NCBI RefSeq assembly: GCF_026210795.1
Contig: NC_089440.1
Coordinates: 2,852,001-2,916,000, forward strand
Source: Rhizophagus irregularis
Lineage: Eukaryota; Glomeromycota; Glomeromycetes; Glomerales; Glomeraceae
DNA length: 64,000 bases
Direction of reading: 5' to 3'
Below are positions 1 to 12,039 of the stretch, piece by piece. Both the position numbers and the translations under genes were made by a program. The first letter of the stretch is position 1, and every line of letters starts with the position of its first letter. The notes under the pieces are model-generated. The model was not told the DNA's origin, did not search any database, and was given only the letters and a program-made list of their open reading frames with translations.

Positions 1-2159
1 TAAAATGCCTTTGGAAACCGGTGATCCTTGATACGACTCATACGGGCCGAATTTTTGTGATAGTTCACATGATGCTTCTAATGCACCATGATACATTGTC
101 TCAAATATTTGCTTATTCAGTTCCTTTGCGCGTAAAGAATCAAATTGAATACGCATAGCAAGGAAAGTATCTGCCAATCCTTTTTTTTAAAAAAAATCCT
201 TGTTAGAACAAAAAAAAAACTGTAAGATTATGTATTACGAAAATATGGCACCTTGAACACCGATACCAATTGGGCGATGACGGAAATTGGATCTGCGGGC
301 TTCTTCAACGGGATAATAATTTATATCGATTATTTTATTAAGATTGCGAGTTATTACCTTTGTAACCTAAATACGATTAAGATCACTTTTTTTAATAATA
401 GTAATAATACGCAAATATTTTAAATAATAATAACTATACCTCGTGTAAACGCTTGAAATCATACGAAGTTTTATTTTCAACAAACATGGGCAATGCTATA
501 CTAGCCAAGTTACATACAGCAACTTCATCCGGGCTCGAATATTCAACAATCTCTGTACACAAATTACTACATTTGATTGTACCAAGATTTTGTTGATTAG
601 ATTTACGATTACAAGAATCTTTGTAGAGCATATATGGTGTACCCGTTTCGATCTGGGATTCAAGAATTGCTGTCCAGACTTTCTGAGCTTTAACGACCTT
701 TCGCGCAAGTCCTTGACGCTCATATGATTCATATAATTTCTAAATAAAATATCAAGGTATAATTATATATTTACTTTATTAAATTGCATGTTTATTACGA
801 TCATACTAACTTCAAATTCATCACCCCAAACATCCATTAAACCAGGAGCTTCAGCCGGATCAAATAAACTCCAATTATCATTTGATTCAACCCTTTTCAT
901 AAAAAGATCCGAAACCCAAAGTGCATAAAATAAATCCCGTGCACGAACTTCTTCTTTTCCAGTATTTTTTTTTAAATCCATAAAATCAAAAATGTCAGGA
1001 TGCCACGTTTCTAAATAAATAGCAAACGCGCCCGGACGTTTGTTTCCTCCTTGATCAACATATCTAGCAGTATTATTATAAACGCGTAACATAGGAATAA
1101 TTCCATTTGAATAACCATTTGTTCCAGCAATATAAGATCCTGTCGCACGAATGTTATGAATGTTCACACCAATACCACCTGCAGTCTTAGAAATCATTGC
1201 GCATGTTTTCAAAGTATCATAGATTCCCTCTATTGAATCATCTTTCATAGTTAAAAGAAAACAACTCGAAAGTTGAGGTCTAGGTGTGCCAGCATTAAAC
1301 AAAGTCGGAGATGCGTGAGTAAAGAACTTTTCTGACATCAGATTGTAAGTTTCAATAGCAGCTTCGATATCATCTCCGTGAATCCCAACCGCTACGCGCA
1401 TAAGCATATGTTGGGGACGCTCGGCAACTTTTCCACCTATTCGTAAAAGATAAGATCTTTCAAGAGTTTTAAATCCAAAATAATTATATTTATAATCTCT
1501 ATCATAAATGATCGTAGAATTAAGTTTTTCCGAATTGTTCATCACAATATTATAAGTTTTTTCAGAAATCATTGACGCGCGTTTCCCTGTTTTCGGATTT
1601 ATATAATTATAAAGATCTTCAACAACATTGGAAAAAACTTTTTTAGTTTCTTTATGAAGATTAGAAACAGCAATACGAGCAGCAAGGACGGCATAGTCCG
1701 GATGTTTAGTCGTCATATACGCGGCCGTTTCTGCAGCCAAATTATCTAATTCAACAGTGCTAACACCTTGATAAACTCCTGAAATGACCTTGAAATACAT
1801 AAACGTGACAATTATCAAATTTTGATATAAGAATGTCAATAAAAATTAGCTTTTATTGACTTACAAACCTTTTGAGTGACAGCTACTGGATCAACAAAGT
1901 TTAAATCAAGGCCATAACATAATTTGTTAATACGCGCAGTAATCTAAATTGGAAATAGCGAAAGCAATTCTTTAAGTTAAAAACTCTTAAAAAAATAAAA
2001 CACTTTAAAAGTAAAGTCAACTAATCACTTTATCAAAAGCAACGCGTTCTTTACGACCATCTATTAATTAAAGAGGAGTTTTTTTTGTTAAAAAAAGTTG
2101 TAAATTATTGCCTGTCTAGTAAGAAAATTATTAAACAAACCTCTCTTGAAGACAAACAT
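1..2159 (-). CDS. RNR1: Ribonucleoside-diphosphate reductase large subunit, 3' end outside window
   Basis: Catalytic R1 subunit of class I ribonucleotide reductase, which makes dNDPs from NDPs in the cytosol with the small subunit. I place exons (minus strand) at 2159-2141, 2060-2029, 1943-1869, 1788-811, 739-440, 366-252 and 179-1; all introns are GT-AG and all joins keep frame. The protein starts [17 protein letters not shown], matching the ATP-cone start of eukaryotic R1 proteins. Visible active-site features are PQLSSCFLL (first redox Cys), NLCTEI (Asn, thiyl-radical Cys and Glu) and [10 protein letters not shown] (second redox Cys). The last exon is open to the window edge, so the C-terminal Cys pair is not seen. 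The first exon is only 19 nt and easily missed by gene callers. No lesions seen. Confidence 0.95.
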
Positions 2160-2282
2160 GTTATGTTTCTAAATAAAACACTGAAATTTGGAATTATAGT
2201 ATAATTGAAAATAAAAGACGCGAATGTTATGTTTCTAAATAAAACACTGAAATTTGGAATATAATTGAAATAAAAGACGCGA
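2158..2282. promoter_or_regulatory. Tandem duplication upstream of RNR1, two ACGCGA motifs
   Basis: A segment of about 60-66 bp is directly duplicated (2158-2223 and 2224-2282). Each copy ends in AAAAGACGCGA. The CGCG cores lie about 60 and 120 bp upstream of the RNR1 ATG. MBF/MCB-type sites (core CGCG) are the known cell-cycle control element of RNR genes in yeasts; that these copies act so is inference. Confidence 0.45.
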
Positions 2283-5200
2283 CTAAATTTTTGAGCATCC
2301 TTATCCTAAGGTAGGTTGTTCTAAATCTGAATGTAGGTTAACATAATTTGTGAAACATAAATAAACATTATGGATTTACGTGTCTAAAATATCTATATTA
2401 AAAATTACCAAATTAGAAGAGTTTAATATTAAGCGGTCAATAAGAGCAAAATTATTTTAATTTTACATAAAGAATCTCTTCAAATGCTGGTCAAATTATG
2501 TTTATAATTCCTGGCGTCTGAATCGACTTATTTACAAAATATTTTTAGAAAAAAAAAAACTTCCAAAATTACTAAATTGCTGTTTTTCAAAATGTTGATG
2601 CAAAAGTATCGGTAAAATATATTATGCAAGTCAAGTCAATACCGCGTGACGGGTCAAGAACAATCAATACATTTAATACATTTGTACTGTATTATTGATA
2701 AAAACATTGTTAATATAAAAAAGCGTTCCGCAACATTTTTTTATATTATCTATCTATCTATCTATCTATCTTCTATTCTATCTATTAAAAAACACTGCAA
2801 TCACGTGGGCGTTATGTTTAGATTAACCATATAAATAAGTCATTTGAATTGTGTAACCCTACTCCTATTCGTCGCAAATGTTACACAAGGCCAAAAAAGG
2901 GAATTTTTATTTCTGGCGAAAAACTGAATTTTGGGTTACACGTAATTCCATAAAAGGAAATTGGCAGTTACGCTAATTTCCAAAAAAGGAGATTTTATCT
3001 TCTGTTACTTTTCAGATAAATTAAAAAAATTGTGTTGCTCAAAATTTCCAAAAAAGGAAATTCTTTGCAGATCTTTTAATTCTGGCCGGAATTATGCCAT
3101 TTTAATACATTATTAACCGTTAACGGGTGAACACTAGTTATTAATAAAAAACGTTGCGAACATTAAATGTTTTAATATAAAAAAACGGGTCAAAACAAAC
3201 TATACACTTCTTTCTTCCTCTTTTCTTTCCCTCTTTTTTAAGTAAATTTGACAGGTAGTATAAAGGTATGAACTATGAAGTAATATAATTATTAATTTTT
3301 ATTAACCTATTTTTTAATATTTGAAGTTTATAAGAATTTTTTTTTTTTTGCCATAAAAATTACTGTGCCACATTTATTTTCAACAGCTTAACCAAAGCAA
3401 ACCCATTCTTAAAGGTTAAGTTAAAGTTATTCTAAATATCCATAAAATTATACTTATTTCTTTATTATATTCTATGCAATCATTTTTTTAATGAAAAATG
3501 TCAAATCTGACATTTTTTAGTTTTAAATAAAAAAAATAAAAAAATGTTGATCTGATATTTTTTAGTTTTAAACAAAAAAAATAAACTTTTTTTAATAAAA
3601 AATGTTAAATCTGACATTTTTAGTTAATAAAAACATCAAACCTGATATTTTTTTATTAAAAAAATAAATTATATAATAATTAATGTTAAGAAAAAGCATT
3701 ATAGCATTTTTTTATATAATTTTACATAAAAAAATGCTGAAATATTTTTTCTTATTAATAGTAATGATAAAAAAAAACATTTTCAGCATTTTTTTAATAA
3801 TATTATATGAAAAAATATTAAAACATTTTTTTTAATAACTAATACAAAAAAAACGTTTTAGCATTTTTTTAATAATTTTATATAAAAAAATGCTAAAATG
3901 CTTTTTTCTTAATAATAATGCAAAAAAAAAATGTTTTTGCCATTTTTTTTAATTTATTATATGAAAAAATACTGAAACATTTTTTTCTTAATAGTAATGC
4001 AAAAAAATTTTCAGCATTTTTTTACATATTTAACCAATTGACCTATCTGACTTAAAATATTATGTCAGGTTAAATAGGTCAAATGGATTAGATTGGATAA
4101 GACAAGTTATCCAATCTAATCTGACCTGATTTTTTTTTCAAATCAGATAAAACAAATTATCTGACCTGACTCAACTCATTCAAAACATTAAAAAGGAAAT
4201 AAAATTCTAAAAAGATTTTAGTTAATTAAAATCAATTCTGAAATTAAGCTGAAACTCAGCCTTAATTTTGGCCAAAATTAAAATTTAGCCAAAATTATGA
4301 TATAATGTCACATAATATTATACCAATTTCCTTAAAATTAAAGAAATCAGTCATATAATAATTATACAAATTTTTAAAAAAGGAATTTTAAATGTTAATT
4401 ATTTTTCTGATCAGAATTACATTTTAAAAATATCAATAATTTTGGTTAAATTTTAGATTTTTGGTAATAATTTCAGTATTATAAATTTTAGTAAATTTAT
4501 TTTTGATTACTAAACTTTTAAAGTACAAAAAAAGTTTCGCTTTATCTGAAATTACTTAATTTTAGTAAACAACTTATGTTAATATTATTTCTTGTGATAA
4601 GATTTCAGCTGAATCTATCAAAACTGTTTATAAAATTCTCTTTACCTAATCTTAATTTAAAATTTTTAATTACTTAAAAACTTGAAATCACATAATTTAA
4701 GAGTATTCCAGAAATCAGCTAATTTGAAAGAGGGTCAAGCTTCAAATCAGATTTATATATATCACATGACATTTATATATCTAAATATAAATATAAGTAA
4801 TTTAATTATTTTTATATATAATTACTATAATGCAATTATCTTGACTTCTAATGATCCATTTTAATAAACTTTTTTTAATTTATAACTCTCATTTAGCTTT
4901 AAAAATCTAGTTTTACAAAACAAAAAAAAGTTTGTTCAAATTTAATTATTAGAAGCTAAGATAATTATATAATACTAATTATTATATATAATATTTAATA
5001 TTTAATAATAATAATTTTTTTAGCCAATCAGATTTCAATCAGGTGGATGAGGAAAGGACCCCACCACTACTATAAAAATATGTTACCAGTAGAAATTTTA
5101 CTTTCATATAAAACCTTATCTTAGGATTTGCTTAAATTCTATTGATTAATTAACTAAAAAGGAAAAAAATCATAACAATGTAATATAAAATTTCTTTTTA

Positions 5201-5885
5201 TAGTAGAATCTTTAAAGAGTTTTATATGTAAACGCTACACTTCAGAAATTTCTGAAGGGCTATCTTGTAGTAGGCGGGATATGTGAGGGAATTATTCCCC
5301 TAGCATTTCAAGAAAAAGCGCTTTGATATATAATCGTGTAAAGTATCGCATCAATCGCGTCACTTTTCAATGTTTTACAATTTGTTTATGTTATTTAGGG
5401 GTAGAGACTTAATTTTTTTCAAATGGGTAAAAACTTTATTCATTACTTATTATTTGTTATTGCACTACTCATATAACAATACATAATTCTATATAATGCC
5501 AGCCACTAAATGCTTTTTTTCTTAAAAACACTAGGGTAGTTGGGTGGAGAGTTAAAACTACTAATTAAGAGAAATCAGCTGATTTCTGATATGCCTTTTA
5601 TAATAAAAATTAAGATATAGAAGAAATACATTACAGTTACCATTTTGATTAATCTCAATAAAATGACTTTAAAACTATAAAATGAAGGAGTATAGGTAGC
5701 TTTATTAAAAGAATTTCTATAAAATAATTTCTGGTGAACTGAAATCTAAAATAATGTAAAAAATGTAAATAATTTTAAATGTTTTGCAATTTGTAATTGT
5801 AAAAAGTAAGTAAATAGAGTTTATTCAGATAAACCTAAAATTATTCAAAATAAAAAAATATGTAAATTAATTACATATTATAAAT
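2283..5885. other. AT-rich intergenic DNA with low-complexity repeats, no gene seen
   Basis: No supportable coding sequence. It holds a TATC microsatellite at about 2747-2770; a repeated TCCAAAAAAGGAAATT motif at 2880-3070; and imperfect tandem A/T hairpins with GCATTTTTTTA cores at 3480-4020. At 4025-4180 there are inverted TGACCTGA/TCAGGTCA motifs similar to the ends of the hAT MITE at 40946-41827. The 60-62 aa open frames here are low-complexity and not convincing. Confidence 0.6.
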
Positions 5886-6960
5886 TATACATGTATCTAA
5901 AACTTTCCTAGTTTTGATCAAATTTCAGTTTCAGATTTTGGCCAGTTTTGGATTTTAAAACCTTTTTTTTGAAACTAAAATCTCAGTTAAAATCTGAAAC
6001 TTTTAACAAAATTTAAAACTATATCTGAAACTTCTATATAAGACTGAAATCTTAAAATAAAAGAAGGAAATTTAAATATCTAAATTATCTAATATAATCT
6101 AAATCTAAGTTTTTTATAAAAAAATTTTTTTATTTCTGCATATTTTTCCTAAAAGTTTATAATGTCAAAGAAGTAGGTAGACGTTTTCTTAGCAAATATA
6201 GAAGTGATTCATAAAGGTAGATTTAATCTTTTAATTCTAAAGAATATTATTACGCAACATATTCTTTCTGTGAATACAATTAGACGCTCTTGAAAGTAGT
6301 AGTAAAAGCTTAAAAAACATCTTGTATATAAATGTAATAAAGTTGATTCTAATACTAAAATCAATATTTTAAATTTAATATTAACAAGTTAATATGAGAA
6401 TTTAAATAATGATATTACTGCTACATTATCAACTTCTAAATTTAATAAAAAATGAAAAATAAATGATAAATTACAAACTTATATTGATAACCATTATGAG
6501 AATTTCTCTATTTCATTAACTAAAGAAGATCAAATTAATAGAGCATTGGCAAAAATGTTTGTATATTGCAAGTTGCAACTTACCATTTACTCTTATTAAG
6601 CACTTATTCTTTGTTGAATTTATTAAAAATTTGCATACTATTTATAATCTTTCAAATATTAGATTCTATCTATCTGTAATTCTTAAATTTCAAGAATTAA
6701 TCTTAAAGTTAATAAAATAATTAATAAAGAAACTAATTTCACAATTTCTTTTGATAGGTAAACAAATTTTACTGGTCAATTAATCTATAATTATTGTTTA
6801 ATTACTAAAAAATATAATGAATATCTTTAATATTATTCCAATATTCTTTATTATACTGGTGTATTTTTTGATGATAAAATTATTAAAATTGTAAATAATA
6901 TTGGATTTGAAAAATTAGCTGCAGTAAAATTAAACGGTGCTAGTATCCTAATCATGACAA
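5886..6960 (+). pseudogene. Decayed 5' part of a hAT transposon (BED/DUF659 type)
   Basis: The start TATACATGTATCTAAAAC aligns with the left terminal repeat of the better-preserved hAT at 59263 (TATACTTGTAGCCGAAAC), and the next 90 bases follow it. A decayed frame around 6535 reads EDQINRALAKMFVYC, matching EDQINKALAKMFVCC in the other copy. Stops occur throughout. Similarity ends near 6960, where the other copy is in its DUF659-like region, so the 3' two thirds are missing. Most visible differences are C-to-T or G-to-A. Confidence 0.7.
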
Positions 6961-9497
6961 AAAAAAAGTGGTTGACACATGATTACCAATCTGATCTGAC
7001 CTTATCTAATTGGAAATTTAATCAGAATTATATATATTTTTAAAAAAACAAATGTCTTCAATATAATTATAAAAAAATAATTAAAATAATTTATATTTAT
7101 AAATAAATAAACACAAAAATCTTTTTTTTATATGAAAAAAAATGTGAGCTAAATATAAAATTAAATTTCACATTGTAACTGTCCCTGTAAAAAATCTGAT
7201 CTGTGTTTTATCTTTCCATGTTTTTTCCGTGAATGTATCATTTTAATGGAATTTATAGCCCTAAATCATGGAAATTTTCATCTCGCTAACACGGATATCC
7301 GTGAATGTATCATTTTCACGGAATTTTTACGGAAGACACAGAGAAATAATGGAAATATTTGGATAAAAATTTTTTATAGGGTGTAGATATCAGAATAGTT
7401 ATGTGATAAGAATAAATAATTAACTAAAGGATAAATATTTAACTAAAAGATGAGTAATTGATCGAAGGAAGAATAATAAGAAAAATAAAATAATTTATAT
7501 GATGCAATATTTATTACACAATATTTATTTATAAATCATGTGACTTATTGCTAATTATTTCTTTATATGCAAAAAGCACTAGTTATATTTATTTATAGTT
7601 TAGTTATTTATAGTTACTTATATTTAGATTAATTATATAACTTATATTTATTAGTTTAATTATAAATAATTTATTATTGTATCAATAAACTCATTGTATC
7701 AATGAAATGATTGTGTGAATGAAAATAGTCATTATTTAAAAATGCTAAGAGATGAGTCATAATTAGCCATAGAAATAAAAGATAGAAAAAAAAGATAAAT
7801 AAGAATAAATTTTGTAAATTGCTATAAATAGGAGTAGAATTCAATAGAAATTTTCTAGTTATCAGTTATCTTTTGACTCAATTAAAAATAAAGAAATATT
7901 AATTATTAAAAGTTATTTTGAATATGCTTATTATTTGCTTAGAAGTTAATTAATATTTAAATTAATAAAATGAAATAATAAATATGGGGAAGTTCTTTAA
8001 GTTTGAAAATAATGTTAAAAATAATAAAATATAAAGAACTATTGAAGGATAAAGTAAAGTAATAATAAAATCTAAACTAAGTATAAAGTGCAATTTGAAT
8101 AATAAAATATGTGTCTATCAGTATATGGCAAATATCGGTAATAATATATCAGAATAAATAAAAAATTCTCATAAATTCACGTTTCAGATGGTATATGAAC
8201 ATATAAATAACAAACAGAAAAAATCTACACTTTACAGTTATTTATATATAATGCAACTTAAAATTTTATTAAAAGTTTTACTATATACAAATACAATAAA
8301 ATCCAAAATAATTCAATAAATAAAGAAAACTTAAGAGAAAGTATTTATTTATAATTTATCTTGTAATTTTTTTACACTAATATGCTATATAAATAATATA
8401 ATTAAAAATCAATTGTTGAATAAATTATAATTTATAAAATATTTATATAATAATAGAAGTCTTTGACATAAATTTTGATAAGAAAAAATGTACTAAATAT
8501 TTATATATAAAAAAAAACTGATTTTTTTCATTCTCATGGTAATAATCTGCCATATGAACATTCAACTTGCAATAAATGTTGTAAAAAATGTAAGAATACA
8601 TAAAAAGAAATAGATTTGATCTTCAAAAAAAAGGCAAAATTTGAAGTTAATTTAAATGCACTAATTCCAAATATCAGCACTATGCCTTCTCAAACAAATA
8701 TTGATTTCAATCAAACTATCTTTTCTAATCTCACAAATCTTGAACTAGATGGTAGTTCGTCTGAAAAGCACCAAAATTATGATACTATACAGAATGACCA
8801 ATATAAAAATAATATTGATGAATTATTGATAGACTTTTATATGATTTGGACAAGATACAAAAGTTAATTTCTAAGCAGTTTTAAAGTGCAAAGGAATTGA
8901 ATGAACCAGTAAAGTTAGCATTTGAAATTAAGTTTAATTTAAAATTTATTGAAAATTAGTAAATGTTTTTCTTTTGCCATTTGAATATAAGTCTGATTAC
9001 CACTGGAAAGTGCAGTAAATACATTTTAATACAAGAAAAAAGAAGTTTACAGATAACAGTCAGTATGCATGTCCATTTTACATTGCCAATCATATTAAAA
9101 ATTATTGTGTAACATTCATTCAAGATATTCCATTAAAGACTTTCGTTCTAAGCCACAATATAATCGTTCTTCACCCTTGATAAACTTTTTTCAACAACAT
9201 TTTTTCTATTAAAATAAGTAAAAGTTTGGCTCTTTCTGCTTTCCTGTGAAATTTTATCCTATCAGGAAATTTACCTATTTTTGACACTAAAGCCTGAGAT
9301 TCTTTTGCTACCAACTTTTAAATAAAAAAAAAGTACCCAATTAACTTAGTTTTTAGCAGTTCTTTTGACGTAACCACTTTAAGAAACTATATACAACAGG
9401 ACTTTTTAATGAAAAATGGCATTTTTTTTATATATAATGAAACCTTGAAGACTTTTTCTATTAAAGACCAAGTTTATTTAAGGTAATATATAATAAA
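6961..9497. other. AT-rich spacer with weak fossil coding traces
   Basis: At 7200-7345 a CCGTGAATGTATCATTTT unit occurs twice. At 8616-9130 open stretches (for example 83 codons at 8616-8867) continue out of frame into a frame rich in aromatic and charged residues. This could be a decayed TE protein, but I do not recognise the family. Nothing else supportable. Confidence 0.35.
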
Positions 9498-9730
9498 TTA
9501 TTTATGTTTATTATTTTTATTACGTCTACATCAGGAAATTTTATAGCGCGAAAAATTGCGTAAGTTTACGATTTTGTAAGTTTACGAAAGTTTATGGCAT
9601 AATATTTCAAAAAATTTCAAAATATTACGTAAGTTTACAATTTCATAAGATTTATGTGATATTACGGTTAAAATATTACGTAAGTTTTCAATATCGTAAA
9701 ATTTACGCAATATTATGGTCAAAATATTCT

Positions 9731-10195
9731 GCAAATTTACGAAACTGTAAACCTGCGTAATATTACGGTTGAAATATTTCGAAAATTTACGAAACTGTAA
9801 ACCTGCGTAATATTACGGTTGAAATATTTTGAAAATTTACGAAACTGTAAACCTGCGTAATATTACGGTTAAAATATTTCGAAAATTTACGAAACTGTAA
9901 ATCTGCGTAATATTACGGTTGAAATATTTCGAAAATTTACGAAACTGTAAACCTGCGTAATATTACGGTTAAAATATTTCGAAAATTTATGAAGCTGTAA
10001 ACCTGCGTAATATTACGGTTAAAATATTTCGAAAATTTACGAAACTGTAAACCTGCGTAATATTACGGTTAAAATATTTCGAAAATTTATGAAGCTGTAA
10101 ACCTGCGTAATATTACGGTTAAAATATTTCGAAAATTTACGAAACTGTAAACCTGCGTAATATTACGGTTGAAATATTTTAAAAATTTACGAGAT
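9731..10195. repeat. 50-bp minisatellite, about 9 copies
   Basis: The unit is gaaaatttacgaaactgtaa followed by acctgcgtaatattacggtt and a 10-base spacer gaaatatttc; exact period 50. Between about 9985 and 10140 units alternate between GAAACTG and GAAGCTG variants, giving a 100-bp higher-order repeat. The CGTAATATTACG core is palindromic. It lies in the left subterminal region of the 9.7-kb element. Confidence 0.9.
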
Positions 10196-10573
10196 TGTAA
10201 ACTGCATATGCAGTAGAACATATACAAGGGGCATGTAATACTATTGAATAATCAAAAATAATATAAACACCTTTTCTTTTATATAAACACCTTTTTTTTT
10301 AAGTTTGGAAAGCAAATTTATTTTTATTTACGAATTTTTTATTATTTACAATTTTTATGTTAAAAATTAAAGTAAATTCTAATTTTTATTATAACTTAAT
10401 AAAAAAATGCACATTTGATACTTGTTCGCTACTATTTTATAAAATAGTACCCAGGCTGTACGGCGTGGACGTCAGTATCAGTCACAGCCAAAAAAAATGT
10501 GAGTTTCCAGCCGATATTTGGTACGGACTGGGCCTAGCTACTCACTTAATAAATAATAAAAAAATAAAAATAA

Positions 10574-11198
10574 TTATCTTCTTCTACGATACGTAGGTAA
10601 GTTTCTCCTTGCCCTACGATTGTCACGCATGACTAAAATTGATCAAATTTATCAAATTTAAAACATGAACGTAAATATTAATTATAAATTTTATTATAGT
10701 ATAATTACCCGGCCTCTCCCAAAATCTCATTCTAAATTCACGATAATATCTTGCGCCGGTATGCGTCCACAGCCGCCGCCCAGAGTTACCATTACGATAA
10801 AGGACATAGTTCTAAATATCAAAATCAGTTTGAATATTCGGTAAATACATTTAATTTATATGAATGTAATTTTATTTATTTACTTACATGGTAATCCCTG
10901 ACGAGGTTCCTCCACTTTTGGCTGCACTGTTGCCCGGAAACCCTCGTTCGAAATATTCTATTTATTCTGATTCAATTAAATGGATTGGTTAATTTGAATT
11001 TAAATTCTTTCTTAAAGAAATTATAGATATTAGTCATATGAACCTATTGGCAACAGAGTCCCAAAAATCTTGGCGGCTTCTACCATTAATATTGTGGTAG
11101 GCGCAGTTTCTGTCTCGGCGTATGTCAACAAGTTCGTCCATCATAGCCCAGTTCCAATGGACGTTATAGTGGGAACGACGACGTGTGTGGTGAGGCAT
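10574..11198 (-). CDS. Trihelix/Myb-like DNA-binding protein, 128 aa, 4 exons, intact
   Basis: Exons at 11198-11044, 10957-10888, 10811-10709 and 10632-10574; all introns GT-AG, every join in frame, stop TAA at 10574. The protein starts MPHHTRRRSHYNVHWNW, continues WAMMDELVDIRRDRN, FWDSVANRI, CSQKWRNLVRDYH, and ends in a basic tail PTYRRRR. The spaced tryptophans and C-x-x-KW-x-NL-x-x-x-Y pattern are typical of trihelix/Myb-SANT-like domains, found in transcription factors and in proteins of some DNA transposons. An in-frame ATG at 11327 could extend the N-terminus, but the chosen start has the family-like beginning. It lies in the 9.7-kb element and is its only apparently undamaged gene. Confidence 0.75.
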
Positions 11199-11724
11199 TA
11201 TTAGATTAGATTTGATTTTTATAATTTGATTTTGGGATGAGTAAAAATTTGAAAGAAAGTCGTAAAATGTCACTTTAAATAAAATTTGAACAATGCCTCT
11301 TTGGTTTGATTTTATTTCTCGTTTCAATTAAAATTTAATTTATTAGACTTTTCATCATTAAACATATTAATTAAATCTCATGCGGATATGGATTATCTAA
11401 ATATAAATATCATGATTCTAAATATAAATATAAATCACTTAATTTATTTTAATTTTTTTTTAAAAAAAAATCTTAGTTTGATTTCAATTAAAAATAATTA
11501 AAAATCATGTACATGTTTTGGTTATTTAAATATAAATATCAATATATTATATTTAAAAATAAACCAATTTATTATTAGCACATTCTATTGAATTTTAAAA
11601 AAATCAATTTTTTTTTTTAAAAAAAAAATCATCAAAATATTATATTTAAAAATAAAACAATTATATTCTGATTAAATATTTTGCGTACATTTCTTAAAAA
11701 AATCATAAAAAAAAATCTTGTACA

Positions 11725-11940
11725 TCGTACATGCAATTACTAAATATCATCCCCTTGTGATAAATAAAAAATTACGCAACACAAATTCAATACAAACTCA
11801 ACACAAATTTAACAAATTTAACGAAATTTGGCCAAAATTAATAATTTTTTACCAGAATTATAAACACAAATTGAACACAAATTGAACACAAATTTCAGTC
11901 ACGATTTATTTACGTCACACCCGTGTGTTAATAATTAAAT
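11725..11940. repeat. Left arm of a roughly 190-bp inverted repeat
   Basis: Pairs with 17670-17890. From CAATTACTAAATATCATCCC to CACACCCGTGTGTTAA the arm matches the reverse complement of the right arm almost base for base. Inside are repeated CAACACAAATT units and a TTTGGCCAAAATT word. It brackets the Plavaka-like pseudogene and its partner, so it is probably the terminal repeat of that element. I could not find a target-site duplication. Confidence 0.75.
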
Positions 11941-12039
11941 AAATAAATCTGCATTTTATTTATGATATGGAAACGCGACCATAAATTCTTTAAGCGATAT
12001 AATTTTATTAAAATAAATCAAAACTCCTATATCAAGTGA

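Noticed and set aside
8616-8867. 83-aa open frame as a gene
   Set aside because: No recognised motif; similar-looking coding traces continue in another frame. It may be fossil TE protein, but I cannot support a call.
9731-10195. CRISPR-like array
   Set aside because: The repeat is continuous with no unique spacers, in a eukaryotic TE context; it is a minisatellite.
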